A DNA stretch of 64,000 nt, taken from contig NZ_NIDE01000004.1 of NCBI RefSeq assembly GCF_002197845.1, positions 248,001-312,000 of the forward strand. Direction: 5' to 3'. Positions 51,462 through 60,701 of the stretch are shown here, in pieces (the stretch's first letter is position 1; each line of letters starts with the position of its first letter). The notes below the pieces were generated by a model. The model saw only the letters and a list, made by a program, of their open reading frames with translations, was not told where the DNA came from and ran no database searches. A program made the position numbers and the translations under genes. Source of the DNA: Fimbriiglobus ruber. GTDB taxonomy: Bacteria > Planctomycetota > Planctomycetia > Gemmatales > Gemmataceae.

Positions 51462-52742
51462 CTACCGTTCCAATCCGCGACAAGCGCGACGGAGGCGGCG
51501 GACGCCTTCCAAGATTTGCTCGGGGGTTGCGACTCCGAAACTGAGGCGCACTTCGTTCTTGGGCACCACGCCGGCCGCGTCCGGGACGTGGCCGAACTGG
51601 CCGGGGACGTACAGCACGCCGGCGTCGACCGCGCGACCGATGAGCGGGCCGTCTTTGCCGGTGTCGATGTACGACGGGAACGTCAGCCAGACGTAGAGGC
51701 CGCCGCCGGGCACCGTCCACTTCACCCCGGGCCAGTTCGCGAACTCGCTGCCGAGGGCTTTCACCATCGCGTCCCGTTTCAGGCGGTACGCGCGCTGGAG
51801 CGTTTCGACGTGCCGGTGGTAGGCGCCGGTTTCCATCAGCCGGTTCAGGATATGTTGCGCGAGGTTGGACGAGCCGAAATCGTGGCTACCCTTGAGATTG
51901 CACACCGGAGTCACGAGGTCGCGTGGGAGGATCGAATACCCGGTCTTCAACCCCGGCGAACAGGGCTTCGAGAACGTACTCGTGTACACGACGAACTCGT
52001 TCGCCGGGTCGTAGCGTTTCACGCTCGGCAAGTCCGGCCCGTCGTACCGTAGTTCGCGGTACGCGGCGTCTTCCAGGATAAGAATGCGGTGGGTGGTGCT
52101 GTACTTCTTCGCGATCTCGACCAACCGCGGGCGGCGATCGGCTGTCAGGGAGAGGCCGGTCGGGTTCTGGAAGTAGTCCACGGTGTAGATCAGCTTGACC
52201 CGTTTCAGGTCGCCGGTCTCCGCGAGCCGGGCCAGGAGCGCGTCGAGCGCGTCCAGGTCCATCCCGCCCGAGTCCATCGGGACCGCGCGGACGTCCGCCC
52301 CGTGGCTCGTCAGGCAGTCGTGGTAGACGAAGTACGACGGCGCCTCGGTGATCACGATGTCGCCCGGGTCGAACAGCACTTCGCCGAGGATGTAAAGGAT
52401 CTGCTGCGACCCAGTCGTCAGCACCACGTCGTCCGCGGTCAGGTTGAGGTCGCGGGGTGCGATGCCGTCCGCGTCGCAGACGTGGCGGAGAACCTTCTCG
52501 CGCAACGCCGGGAGCCCCTGAGTCGAACCGTACTGGAGCGCCGCCCGGGCCGCGGCCGGGTCCGCCATGATGTCCGCGACCGCCGTGGCGACGTCCGCCG
52601 CCGGGAGCGTCTCCGCGTCGACCAGGCCGGCGGCGAAGGAGATGATCCCGGGGGTTTCGATCGCCTTCTGGATGAAGAACGAGATGGGCGAATCGGTCGT
52701 CCGCAGCGAGCGGTTCGACAGGGGTAGCGGCGCCGGCGGCAT
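51462..52742 (-). CDS. PLP-dependent class I aminotransferase
   Basis: 426 residues from ATG at 52742, preceded by gaaagg; the frame opens 188 codons further upstream into the next gene's leader. Family motifs: SFAAGLVDAETLP near the N-terminus, VLTTGSQQILYILGEVLFDPGD, TVDYFQNPTGLSL with the Asn-Pro-Thr-Gly cofactor contact, and YTSTFSKPCSPGLKTGY where the Lys of SFSK binds PLP. The C-terminal part has PGGGLYVWLTF. It looks like the 2-aminoadipate/valine-pyruvate type of the family, cytoplasmic; the amino acid handled cannot be told. Confidence 0.92.
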   Translation of the reverse strand: MPPAPLPLSNRSLRTTDSPISFFIQKAIETPGIISFAAGLVDAETLPAADVATAVADIMADPAAARAALQYGSTQGLPALREKVLRHVCDADGIAPRDLNLTADDVVLTTGSQQILYILGEVLFDPGDIVITEAPSYFVYHDCLTSHGADVRAVPMDSGGMDLDALDALLARLAETGDLKRVKLIYTVDYFQNPTGLSLTADRRPRLVEIAKKYSTTHRILILEDAAYRELRYDGPDLPSVKRYDPANEFVVYTSTFSKPCSPGLKTGYSILPRDLVTPVCNLKGSHDFGSSNLAQHILNRLMETGAYHRHVETLQRAYRLKRDAMVKALGSEFANWPGVKWTVPGGGLYVWLTFPSYIDTGKDGPLIGRAVDAGVLYVPGQFGHVPDAAGVVPKNEVRLSFGVATPEQILEGVRRLRRACRGLER

Positions 52743-52803
52743 GATGGCCTTTCGTGTACGGCCTCCCGCGCGTGGCGGGGGCGTGTCGGGGTACGAAACG
52801 AAA

Positions 52804-52833
52804 CCGGCCCCGGAGGACAACCTCCGGGGCCGG
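52804..52833 (-). terminator. Hairpin 3' of the 39-residue ORF
   Basis: Thirteen perfect pairs (ccggccccggagg / cctccggggccgg) around acaa; on the minus strand it is followed by tttcgtttcg. It lies 31 bases after the small ORF stop. Confidence 0.75.
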
Positions 52834-52864
52834 CGTGATTCGTCTTCGCGTGGTTCCCGGGAGG

Positions 52865-52984
52865 TTATGTTGGTGCGACGGCGACGACCGCGGCCGCAGC
52901 CGCGCCGGTAGCGATCGCGACGGCCGCGCAGACAGCCGCAAGGGCTGCCGCAACGAACCGGACGTCGACCACGAGCCGTGACAT
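52865..52984 (-). CDS. 39-residue single-span hydrophobic peptide
   Basis: An open frame of 40 codons starts MSRLVVDVRFVAAALAA and continues with an Ala/Val-rich stretch to VVAVAPT and TAA. It has one charged pair near the start, and from about residue 10 it is a single hydrophobic helix. GAGG lies eight bases before the ATG, and a terminator-like hairpin follows at 52804-52833, so it looks like a self-contained unit. No family is recognised. It is located between the FG-GAP gene and the aminotransferase, same strand. Alternatively it is only the decayed signal peptide of a lost gene. Confidence 0.5.
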   Translation of the reverse strand: MSRLVVDVRFVAAALAAVCAAVAIATGAAAAAVVAVAPT

Positions 52985-53100
52985 GAACCGAACCTCGAAA
53001 CGGAAGTCGCCCGCGACCGGGCGACTGAGGAACCTTATCACCGGCCGGGCCGATCAACAAGCGAAAATCGCCGCGGCCGACCGCTTTCGACCGGTGGACT

Positions 53101-54639
53101 TTAGCCCGCCGCGACGTTGACCCCGCCGAGGAAGGAGGTGGAGAACACCTGGACCTTGGACAGCTGGGTTTGGCCGCTGGTCGAGTAGACGGTGTAGTAC
53201 GGCTGGTCTCCGGACCCCGCCCCGACGATAATGTTGGCCAGACCGGTGCCGTAGTAATCGACCGCGGCCACGTGAACGCCGCCGGTCGTGTTGAGGGAGG
53301 ACGCACCGGTCGTCGAGGTCACACCCGGGACGAGCGAACTCGGAGCCTGGGACGGGTTGAGGAGCGTTCCGAGCTGGGTGCCCGTCGGGTTGTAAACGCT
53401 CGCGTCCGTCGACGGCCCGCTGAGCGTCTGCTGGTTGTCCGACGGGACGGTGAACGACGAAATCAGACCGGTCGTCTGACCGTTGAAAATCTGAACCAGG
53501 CCGGCACCGGATCCGGCCCCGGTGATGATGTCGTCCTTGCCCGTCCCGCTCAGGTCGCCGGCCGTTATGTACACACTCGAGTTGTCGCTCGCGGTCGTGG
53601 CGTAGAACGATTGGGCCGCGGTCGCGACCTGGACCTTCCCCTGCTCCGGTATCACGGTCTGGGAATCGAACACCTTGACGTTCGTCCCGCCGCCCGCGCC
53701 GGGGGCGGTGATGATCTCGTCCCGCCCGATCCCGTTCAGGTCGCCGGCCGCGACGCGGACGCCGTCCGTCTGCGACGGGTCGTAAGCGAAGAAGTCCGCG
53801 AGTACGTCGTACCCGACCGCGGACTTCGAGTCGAGTTGGAGGACCGTCACCCGGCCGCCGCCGCCTTCGCCGGCGCCGACGATGATGTCGTTGGTCCCGC
53901 TGCCGGTGAAGTCGCCGACCGCGACGTACCCGCCGCCGCGGAAGTTCGGGTCGTACAGGAGCGTGTTGAGAAGGATCGCCCCGGTGGCCCCGTCGAACAC
54001 CTCGAGCCGGGCCGCCCCGCCGGTCCCGGGGATGGTCACGATGTCCGGCACGCCGTCACCGTTCAGGTCGCCCGTGGCGACCCGGACGCCGGACGTGAGC
54101 GTCGGTTCGTAGGGGAAGAAGTTGAACTTCTGGAGGCCGGTCCCGGTGTCGTACACCTTGACCTCCGGCCCGCCGGGCGACTCGGCTCCCGCCACGACGT
54201 ACGAAATGGGTTTCGCCGTAATGTTGATGGTCACGACCCCGGTCGCGGTCTCGCCCTGGGTGTCCGTGACGGTGTAACCAAACGTGAGCTGCGTGACACC
54301 GGTGGGTACCGACGACGGGACGACCAGCGTGAAGCTGCCGTCGGGGCTCAACGTCAGCGTCCCGGTCGGGGGCGCCGGTAACGTCCCCGCCCCCGGGTTG
54401 ACGTACGTAATCGCGGTGGTCAACGAGGCCGTGAGTACCGTACCCGGGAAAGTGGTGCTGTAATCATTCGCCAGGACGCCCTGGGTCGAGGAAACCGTCA
54501 AAACCTGCCCGATCGGAGCGGAGTAAGTATCCCCTGTGGCAACGAGTGCCGGGGTCTCGCGGGTTTCGAGGTGTTCGAGTTGGGGGCGGTAGCCGGGTTG
54601 TGGCTGCCGGGGGGTCTTGCGTTTGGGGAAGCCGAACAT
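53101..54639 (-). CDS. FG-GAP repeat protein with N-terminal LETRETP motif
   Basis: 512 residues. The start MFGFPKRKTPRQPQPGYRP plus LEHLETRETPAL belongs to the planctomycete secreted-protein N-terminal pattern (compare LEDRLTP at 4887-8276). A cadherin-like or VCBS-type beta domain at about 40-145 (DTYSAPIGQVLTVSSTQGVL, FGYTVTDTQGETATG) is followed by FG-GAP-like repeats to the end (VRVATGDLNGDGVPDIVTI, YVAVGDFTGSGTNDIIVGAG, VRVAAGDLNGIGRDEIITA, VYITAGDLSGTGKDDIITGAG), each with a Ca-binding-like DxNxDG or DxTGxG loop. It is likely surface-exposed and adhesive. The sequence ends at LGGVNVAAG in mid-repeat, slightly shorter than the related protein. Confidence 0.85.
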   Translation of the reverse strand: MFGFPKRKTPRQPQPGYRPQLEHLETRETPALVATGDTYSAPIGQVLTVSSTQGVLANDYSTTFPGTVLTASLTTAITYVNPGAGTLPAPPTGTLTLSPDGSFTLVVPSSVPTGVTQLTFGYTVTDTQGETATGVVTINITAKPISYVVAGAESPGGPEVKVYDTGTGLQKFNFFPYEPTLTSGVRVATGDLNGDGVPDIVTIPGTGGAARLEVFDGATGAILLNTLLYDPNFRGGGYVAVGDFTGSGTNDIIVGAGEGGGGRVTVLQLDSKSAVGYDVLADFFAYDPSQTDGVRVAAGDLNGIGRDEIITAPGAGGGTNVKVFDSQTVIPEQGKVQVATAAQSFYATTASDNSSVYITAGDLSGTGKDDIITGAGSGAGLVQIFNGQTTGLISSFTVPSDNQQTLSGPSTDASVYNPTGTQLGTLLNPSQAPSSLVPGVTSTTGASSLNTTGGVHVAAVDYYGTGLANIIVGAGSGDQPYYTVYSTSGQTQLSKVQVFSTSFLGGVNVAAG

Positions 54640-55087
54640 GATCGGGCTGCTCCTACGAGTCCATGGATTGGTGGGGCGACACGGGCGGCCGGGCGGCGAA
54701 CCCGTGTCGGGTGCCGTCCTTCTTCTCGTGCCGGGCCAGACGCCCTGACGGCAGTCCTTGCCCTCATGACGGCAGCGCGGGCGGGTGACGCCCGCGACAG
54801 CCCCTCATCGTTAGTATTCCACTCGGACGGTCTGGGGCGCCTGAAACACGGAAACGGCCGGTCCTTCGGGTTGTTACCGTGCCCGAGTGCCGGGCGCGCC
54901 GCGATTGCCAGATGTACCGGGGGTCCGGTATCGCGGGGTTGCACCGACCGGCAGAAATTTCCGCGCCTGATGCGGGGTTGTTTCGCTCAAGTTTCGCCCG
55001 AACACCGATCGGACACGGGTTGTGGAGCGGGCTCACACATCCGGTAAACCCTTCGCAACCGGAATTATTTCGCGCCGCGGACGAGCC
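54640..55087. other. Intergenic region, no gene seen
   Basis: About 450 bases between two minus-strand genes. No family, no hairpin of good quality and no repeat match were found. It must contain the promoter of the FG-GAP gene; a run of GC-rich words near 54690 is unremarkable. Confidence 0.4.
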
Positions 55088-57094
55088 TCACGCCGCCTTG
55101 AGTGCGAAATCGGGGCGGTCGAGCCGGAAATGAGGGCTGTAGTACGGGTCGCCGGCCCGCAGGAACGCGCCCCACTTGAGGTGAAAAAGATCATACTCGC
55201 GCTTGAATCGTTTCTGCTTTTCGTCCGTGTCCTCCGGCCCCCGCGTCTTCGATTCCAGGTGGTACAGCTCGGCGTCCGGCGTCCACACCACGCGGTACCC
55301 CTTGGCCAACACCTGAAGGCAGAGGTCGACGTCGTTGAACGCGAGTACGAAGCCCTCGTCGAACCCGCCGACCTCGTCGAACACCCGCTTCGGCATGAGC
55401 AGACACGCGCCGGTCACGGCCGCCACGTTCTGGGTGTACGTGAGCCGCTGCATGTGCCCGGCGGCCTGCCGGGGGAAGTTCAGGTGGCTGTGCCCGGCCA
55501 CCCCACCCATGCCGACGACGATGCCGGCGTGCTGGATCGTGTCGTCTGCGTAGTACAGTTTGGCTCCGACCGCCCCAACGCCCGGCTGGGCGGCGATCTT
55601 CACGAGCGATTCGAGCCAGTCCGGGCTGATCGCCTCAATGTCGTTATTGAGGAACAGAATCAGTTCCCCGGTCGCTCGGCTGGCGGCGAAGTTGTTCACC
55701 GCCGCGTAGTTGAACGGTTTGGTCCACTCGACGACGCGGACGTGGGGCTGTTTTTCGAGTTCACGGTAATACGCGAACGTCTCGGCCCGCTGGCTGCCGT
55801 TCTCGACCACGATCAGTTCGTAGTTCGCGTAACTCGACTTCGCCAGCGCGTCGACGCACCGGGCGAGCATTTCCGGGTGGTCCTTGTTCGGGATGACCAC
55901 GCTCACGAGCGGCTGCGTCCGCAGGTGGTACACGACCTGGTACGTGCCGAGGGTCGGCCCGTCGTGGACCGAGGCGTCGACGCCGATCCGCGCGAGGTGT
56001 TCCGCCAGCGCCCGGCGGCCGTTCTCGAAAGCGTAAGACTTGCTCCCTTTGTTCGACGCCGTGGACTGGGCGTGCATCCGCCAGTGGTACAGCACCTGGG
56101 GGATGTGAACGATGCGCGCCGCACGCTCGCTCGCCCGAAGAACGAGGTCGTAGTCCTGGGCCCCGTCGAACCCGGGTCGGAAGCCGCCGACCTCGCGAGC
56201 CAGGGCGGTCTTGAGCGTCAACAAGTGGCAAACGTAATTCCGGCTGCGGATCGTCTCCGGCGACCAGTCCGGCTTGAAGTTTGGCTCGACCCGCTCGCCG
56301 GTCTGGTCGAGCTTGTCTTCGTCCGAGTAAAGAAAGTCGGCGTCCAGAGTCGCGTCCAGAGAGACAGCGACTTCGTACAGCGCGAACGGGGCGAGCAAAT
56401 CGTCGTGGTCGAGGAAGCTGACGTAGTCGCCGGTCGCAATGTCGAGTGCGGCGTTAGAGTTGCCGACGATGCCGAGGTTTTCCGAGAGGAACTTCACGCG
56501 CACCCGGGGATCGTGAGCCGCGTACTTTTCGAGAACCGGGCGGACGTGCGGCGCGGTGCTGGCGTCGGCCAGGCAGAGTTCCCAGTTGGAATAAGTCTGC
56601 ACGAGGACCGACTGGATCATCGCGTCCAGGAACGACTCGGGCGGGTTGTACACCGGGACGACGACGCTGATCTTTGGCCCGCGAGGGAAGGTGTGTGCCC
56701 GCTGGCGAACCAGGTCGGCGGCTTTCGGCTCGAAGCGGTTGACCCACCGCCGGTATTCGGCCGGCGGCGCGGCTTCGGTCAGGTATCGCTCTTGGGGCGT
56801 CGGCCCATTCCGCGCGGCCCGGGCGTCGAGCGCCCACTTGGCCGCGCTGCTAACCGAGCGAATCCCGGCGCGGACGAACGCCCTGCGTCGGGTGTGGATC
56901 GGGAAGAAGCGGTTGAACACCTTCTGAACGCCGCTAACGAGCTTGAACGCACGGGACGCACGGATGTTGGCCAGCTCCGCCTGCTTCTGTTCGAGTAGTT
57001 CCGTGCGCCGCATGAGCGCGGCTTCAAGCTGCTCGATCCGCCGCCGGGCGACGTCGAGTTCTCGCGTGGTATCTACCGACTGGTCTGAGGCCAT
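55088..57094 (-). CDS. Tandem GT2 glycosyltransferase
   Basis: 668 residues from ATG at 57094. An N-terminal coiled coil (about 10-50, VARRRIEQLEAALMRRTELL) precedes two GT2 domains. The first (about 140-330) begins KISVVVPVYNPPESFLDAMI, has SFLDHDDLLAPFAL and SDEDKLD; the second (about 405-620) begins VSVVIPNKDHPEMLARCVD, has LILFLNNDIEAISPDWLESL and GGFDEGFVLAFNDVDLCLQ. Both contain the acidic motifs that bind the nucleotide sugar metal. Such O-antigen or rhamnan-type enzymes extend surface polysaccharide in the cytoplasm. It is not inside a recognisable polysaccharide cluster. Confidence 0.92.
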   Translation of the reverse strand: MASDQSVDTTRELDVARRRIEQLEAALMRRTELLEQKQAELANIRASRAFKLVSGVQKVFNRFFPIHTRRRAFVRAGIRSVSSAAKWALDARAARNGPTPQERYLTEAAPPAEYRRWVNRFEPKAADLVRQRAHTFPRGPKISVVVPVYNPPESFLDAMIQSVLVQTYSNWELCLADASTAPHVRPVLEKYAAHDPRVRVKFLSENLGIVGNSNAALDIATGDYVSFLDHDDLLAPFALYEVAVSLDATLDADFLYSDEDKLDQTGERVEPNFKPDWSPETIRSRNYVCHLLTLKTALAREVGGFRPGFDGAQDYDLVLRASERAARIVHIPQVLYHWRMHAQSTASNKGSKSYAFENGRRALAEHLARIGVDASVHDGPTLGTYQVVYHLRTQPLVSVVIPNKDHPEMLARCVDALAKSSYANYELIVVENGSQRAETFAYYRELEKQPHVRVVEWTKPFNYAAVNNFAASRATGELILFLNNDIEAISPDWLESLVKIAAQPGVGAVGAKLYYADDTIQHAGIVVGMGGVAGHSHLNFPRQAAGHMQRLTYTQNVAAVTGACLLMPKRVFDEVGGFDEGFVLAFNDVDLCLQVLAKGYRVVWTPDAELYHLESKTRGPEDTDEKQKRFKREYDLFHLKWGAFLRAGDPYYSPHFRLDRPDFALKAA

Positions 57095-57188
57095 GAGTGC
57101 CGTCCTGCGCTCGCCACGTATCGTCCGTGTGTGAAGTGGGTTATACCAGCGCGGGGGAAATCTCGGCAACGACAACCGGGCAGAAGAA

Positions 57189-57291
57189 TTGGCCGCAGAT
57201 TCACGCGGATCAACGCGGATCAGTAGAGATCCAAGAATTGATCTCTCTTATCTTTTCTGATCCGCGTCGATCCGCGTGGAACCACGGCAAA
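57189..57291. repeat. Inverted repeat of the 'cgcggat' family, third copy
   Basis: ttggccgcagattcacgcgg plus atcaacgcggatcag is partly complementary to gatccgcgtcgatccgcgtg plus gaaccacggcaa. More diverged than the copies at 840 and 49303. Confidence 0.78.
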
Positions 57292-57380
57292 AGTTTGTTG
57301 CCAAGTCCGCCCGTTTCGATGATAACCAAGACCCGCCTGTGATCCGGTCCCGCCATCCCGCTCGTGCCAGGGTCGCTCTC

Positions 57381-59461
57381 ATGTACCGCCTACTCGTACT
57401 CGTTCTGGTTCTCGTATTGGTCGTTGTCCTTCCCCCATTGGGACAAACGGCCGACCCGCCGCCAGGACAGCAGTACCTCGACTTCATCAAGAAACAGGCC
57501 GCCACACTTCGGGCTGCCGACAAGCCTCCCGCGTCCCGAGACGAGTGGCAAAAGCAGCGGGATGAGTTGCGCAAGAACCTGCTCGCCGCGTGGGGCGGAT
57601 TCCCGACTGAGAAGTACCCGCTCGACGTCAAGAAACTGGGCGAACTCAAGCGGGACGGGTATCGAGTCGAGAAGCTGATTTTCCAGACCCTGCCTGGCGT
57701 CTGGATGACGGCCAACTCCTACGTCCCCGACAAGCCCGGCAAACTCCCCGCGATCTTGCAGGTTCACGGCCACTGGCGGGGGGCGAAGCAAGACCCGGTC
57801 GTGCAGTCGCGGTGTATCGGGGCCGCGAAGCTCGGGTTCTTCGTACTGTGCGTCGACGCGTTCGGGGCCGGCGAGCGGGCCATCGGCACCGCCCTCGGCG
57901 AATACCACGGCGAGATGACCGCCGCGACCCTGTTTCCGATCGGCCGCCCGCTCTCCGGCATCCAGGTCTACGAAAATATGCGGGCGGTCGATTACTTGCA
58001 GACGCGGCCGGAGGTAGACGGCGACAAGATCGGCATCACCGGGGCGAGCGGCGGCGGCAACCAGACGATGTACGCCGGGGCGTTCGACGAGCGGTTCAAA
58101 TGCGTCGTCCCGGTCTGCTCGGTCGGTAACTACCAGGCGTACCTCGGGGCCGCATGCTGCATGTGCGAGGTCGTGCCGGGGGCGTTCAAGTTCACGGAAG
58201 AAGGCAACATACTCGGCCTCGTCGCCCCGCGCGGGCTCATGGTCATCAGCGCGACACGGGACGCCTTCCAGTTCTCGGTCGGCGAAGCGAAGAAGTCGCT
58301 GGCGGCGGCTGAGCCGATCTTCAAGCTTTACGGCAAGCCGGGCCACATCCGCCACGCGATCTTTGATTCCGGCCACGATTACAGCAAGGCGATGCGGGAG
58401 GAGATGTACGGCTGGATGACGCTACACCTCAAAGGTCAAGGTGACGGCTCGCCGGTCAAGGAGCCCGAATTCAAAACGGAGAACCCGGAAGACCTGCGGT
58501 GCTTCCCCGGCGATTCCCGACCGAAGGACTGGATGACGCTCCCGAGGTTCGCCGCGTCCGAAGGCAAGAAACTGGTCGCGGCGGTGCCGGTGCCGAAGAC
58601 GGCGGACGAGTGGACGACCGAGGCTGAGAAGCGGCGGACGGTCCTGCGCGAGAAGGTTCTTGGCGGGTTTCCAGACGCTCAGCCGACGAGCAAGTACCGG
58701 GAAGGGTTTGAAGAGTTGACGATTTTTGACTACGTAACCGAACCCGGGCTCAAGACCGAACTTTGGTACCAGTACGACCAAAAAGCGCCCAAAGGTACGC
58801 GCCCGCTGGTCGTACTACTTAGCCTGGAAAACAGTCACGCCCCTGGCCTGGAGAAATTGGAGAAAGAAGTTCGGGCGGCTGGTTGGGGGGTACTCACGTT
58901 TGACCTCCGCTCGACCGGCAAACTCGCGCTCGCCTCGGAAAAGGTCGGCCGCGCCCCGGACCACAACTCGGCCGAATGGGGCTTGTGGACCGGCCGGCCG
59001 CTTCTGGGGCAATGGGTGTTCGAGGTGCGTCAACTCTTAACGAAATGGCTCCCTGCGGACGGAAAACCACCTCAACACGACGTCATTGTGATCGGCGAAG
59101 GTCAGGCCGGGTTGGTCGCCCTCGCGGCCGCCGCGACGGACCCGCGCATCACCAAGGCCGCTGCCATCGGCACGCTCGCCACCTACGTCACGGACGAGCC
59201 GTACACTAACCAGCGCCTCGGTACGATCGTCCCGGGGATACTCCGCGACGTGGGCGACATAGCCCACCTCGCCGCGCTGGCCGCCCCACGGCGGATGGTA
59301 ATCGCGGGCGGGGTCGCCGGGAACGGCAAGACCCTGACCGCCGACCAACTCCGGGCTGCCTACCAGCCAGCCGCTCAGGTCTGGGGCTTGCTCAAGGCGC
59401 CGGACGCGCTCACGATCACCGACAAGACGGACGCAGCCGAGGTCATCCGACTGTTGAAGTA
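57381..59461 (+). CDS. Secreted alpha/beta hydrolase (acetyl xylan esterase-like)
   Basis: 693 residues from ATG at 57381, giving the very hydrophobic signal peptide MYRLLVLVLVLVLVVVLPPL. The first hydrolase half (about 90-360) has AILQVHGHWRG as oxyanion region, the nucleophile elbow GITGASGGGNQTMYAG, and HAIFDSGHDYSK with the likely catalytic His. A second hydrolase-like half (about 430-690) lacks a clear GxSxG (VIVIGEGQAGLVALAAA has Gln in place of Ser), so it is probably non-catalytic. The family deacetylates or hydrolyses carbohydrate esters outside the cytoplasm. It is followed by the SMP-30 gene after 36 bases, probably co-transcribed. Confidence 0.88.
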
Positions 59462-59497
59462 GCCTTCCCGGAACGCCTTCTCTCCCAGAGGTTTTCG

Positions 59498-60486
59498 ATG
59501 CGTTTACTGATGCTGGCGGGCTTGCTTGTGGTCTATCCCGTCTCCCGGGCCAAGGCCGACGACGAACCGATTTTCGCCCCCGATTCCAAGCTGAAAGCCG
59601 AGACCGCCAAGGGAGCGGGCGGCGAAGGACCGGCGTGGGACCCCGAACTCGGCATCCTGACCAGCGGCAACGGGAACGTCAACAGACTCGCCCGCGACGG
59701 GAAGGCGAGCGTCTACCGCGAGAAGGCCGGGACGAACGGGCTGCTCTTCGACAAGACCGGCCGGCTCGTGGCGTGCGAAGCCGAGTCGCGCCGCATCACC
59801 CGCACGGACCGCGAGGGCGCCGTTACCGTCCTGACGGACCGCTTCAACGGCAAGCGGTACAACCAGCCGAACGACCTGACCATCGATTCCCAGGGCCGCA
59901 TTTACTTCTCCGACCCGCGGTACGGCTCGCGCGAGGGGATGGAACAACTCGACGCGGCCGGGAAAACGATCGAGGGTGTTTACCGCATCGATCTGGACGG
60001 CAAGGTCGCCCGCGTGATCGGACGGGAAGTTGAGCGGGCGAACGGCGTTCTCGTGTCGGCCGACGACAAGTTCCTGTACGTAGCCGACAACAACAACGAC
60101 GACCTCGGCGGCGCGCGGAAGTTATGGCGGTTCGACCTCACCGCCGACGGCACGGTCGACGCCAAGAGCAAGAAGCTGATCCACGACTGGGGCACGGGTC
60201 GCGGGCCGGACGGAGTCAAGCAAGACGCGAAGGGCCGCCTGTACGTGGCCGGTGGACTGAACAAGCCGAACCCCCGGCCGAGCCCGCGGCCGACGTGAAA
60301 GGGGGCATCTACGTCCTCAGCCCCGAAGGTAAGTTACTCGCGTTCCTGGCCGTGCCGACGGACGAAGTCACCAACTGCGCCTTCGGTGGCGACGATCTCA
60401 AAACGCTGTACATCACCGGCGGCGGCACGCTCTACAGCATCCGCACCACGACGCCCGGGCGGGTGGTGTGGCCGGCGCGGCCGTAA
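59498..60486 (+). pseudogene. SMP-30/gluconolactonase-like gene with a one-base frameshift
   Basis: ATG at 59498 gives a signal peptide (RLLMLAGLLVVYPVSRAKA) and a beta-propeller of the SMP-30/gluconolactonase type: GPAWDPELGILTSGNGNVNRL, GLLFDKTGRLVACEAESRRI, YNQPNDLTIDSQGRIYFSDP with the Asn/Asp metal ligands, and GRLYVAGGLNKP. The frame then hits a stop at 60298, while the family's remaining C-terminus continues in another frame (AADVKGGIYVLSPEGKLLAF ... YITGGGTLYSIRTTTPG) to 60486. Adding one C in the run at about 60270-60274 restores a single frame reading LNKPNPPAEPAADVKGGIY. It is either a sequencing error or a recent inactivation. The protein would hydrolyse sugar lactones. Confidence 0.82.
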
Positions 60487-60530
60487 GGTTGAACGGCCAG
60501 GAACGCCGACGGGCTCGACGCACGAAGAGG

Positions 60531-60562
60531 AACCCGGCGGGCGACGTTCGCCCGCCGGGTTC
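60531..60562 (+). terminator. Terminator of the esterase/SMP-30 unit
   Basis: aacccggcgggcg and cgcccgccgggtt pair fully around acgtt and are followed by cttag. It lies 45 bases after the restored stop at 60486. Confidence 0.75.
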
Positions 60563-60701
60563 TTAGTTACGTTTGGCTGACGCTATGAAAACGGACGTGT
60601 GAAGGTCGCCCGCACGGAACCGTGATAGCATGATTGGTATCCTCTGTTGCCAACCGATGTGTTCTGCTCGCAATAGGTTTCAAGGAAAGGGCGAAAGTAC
60701 C

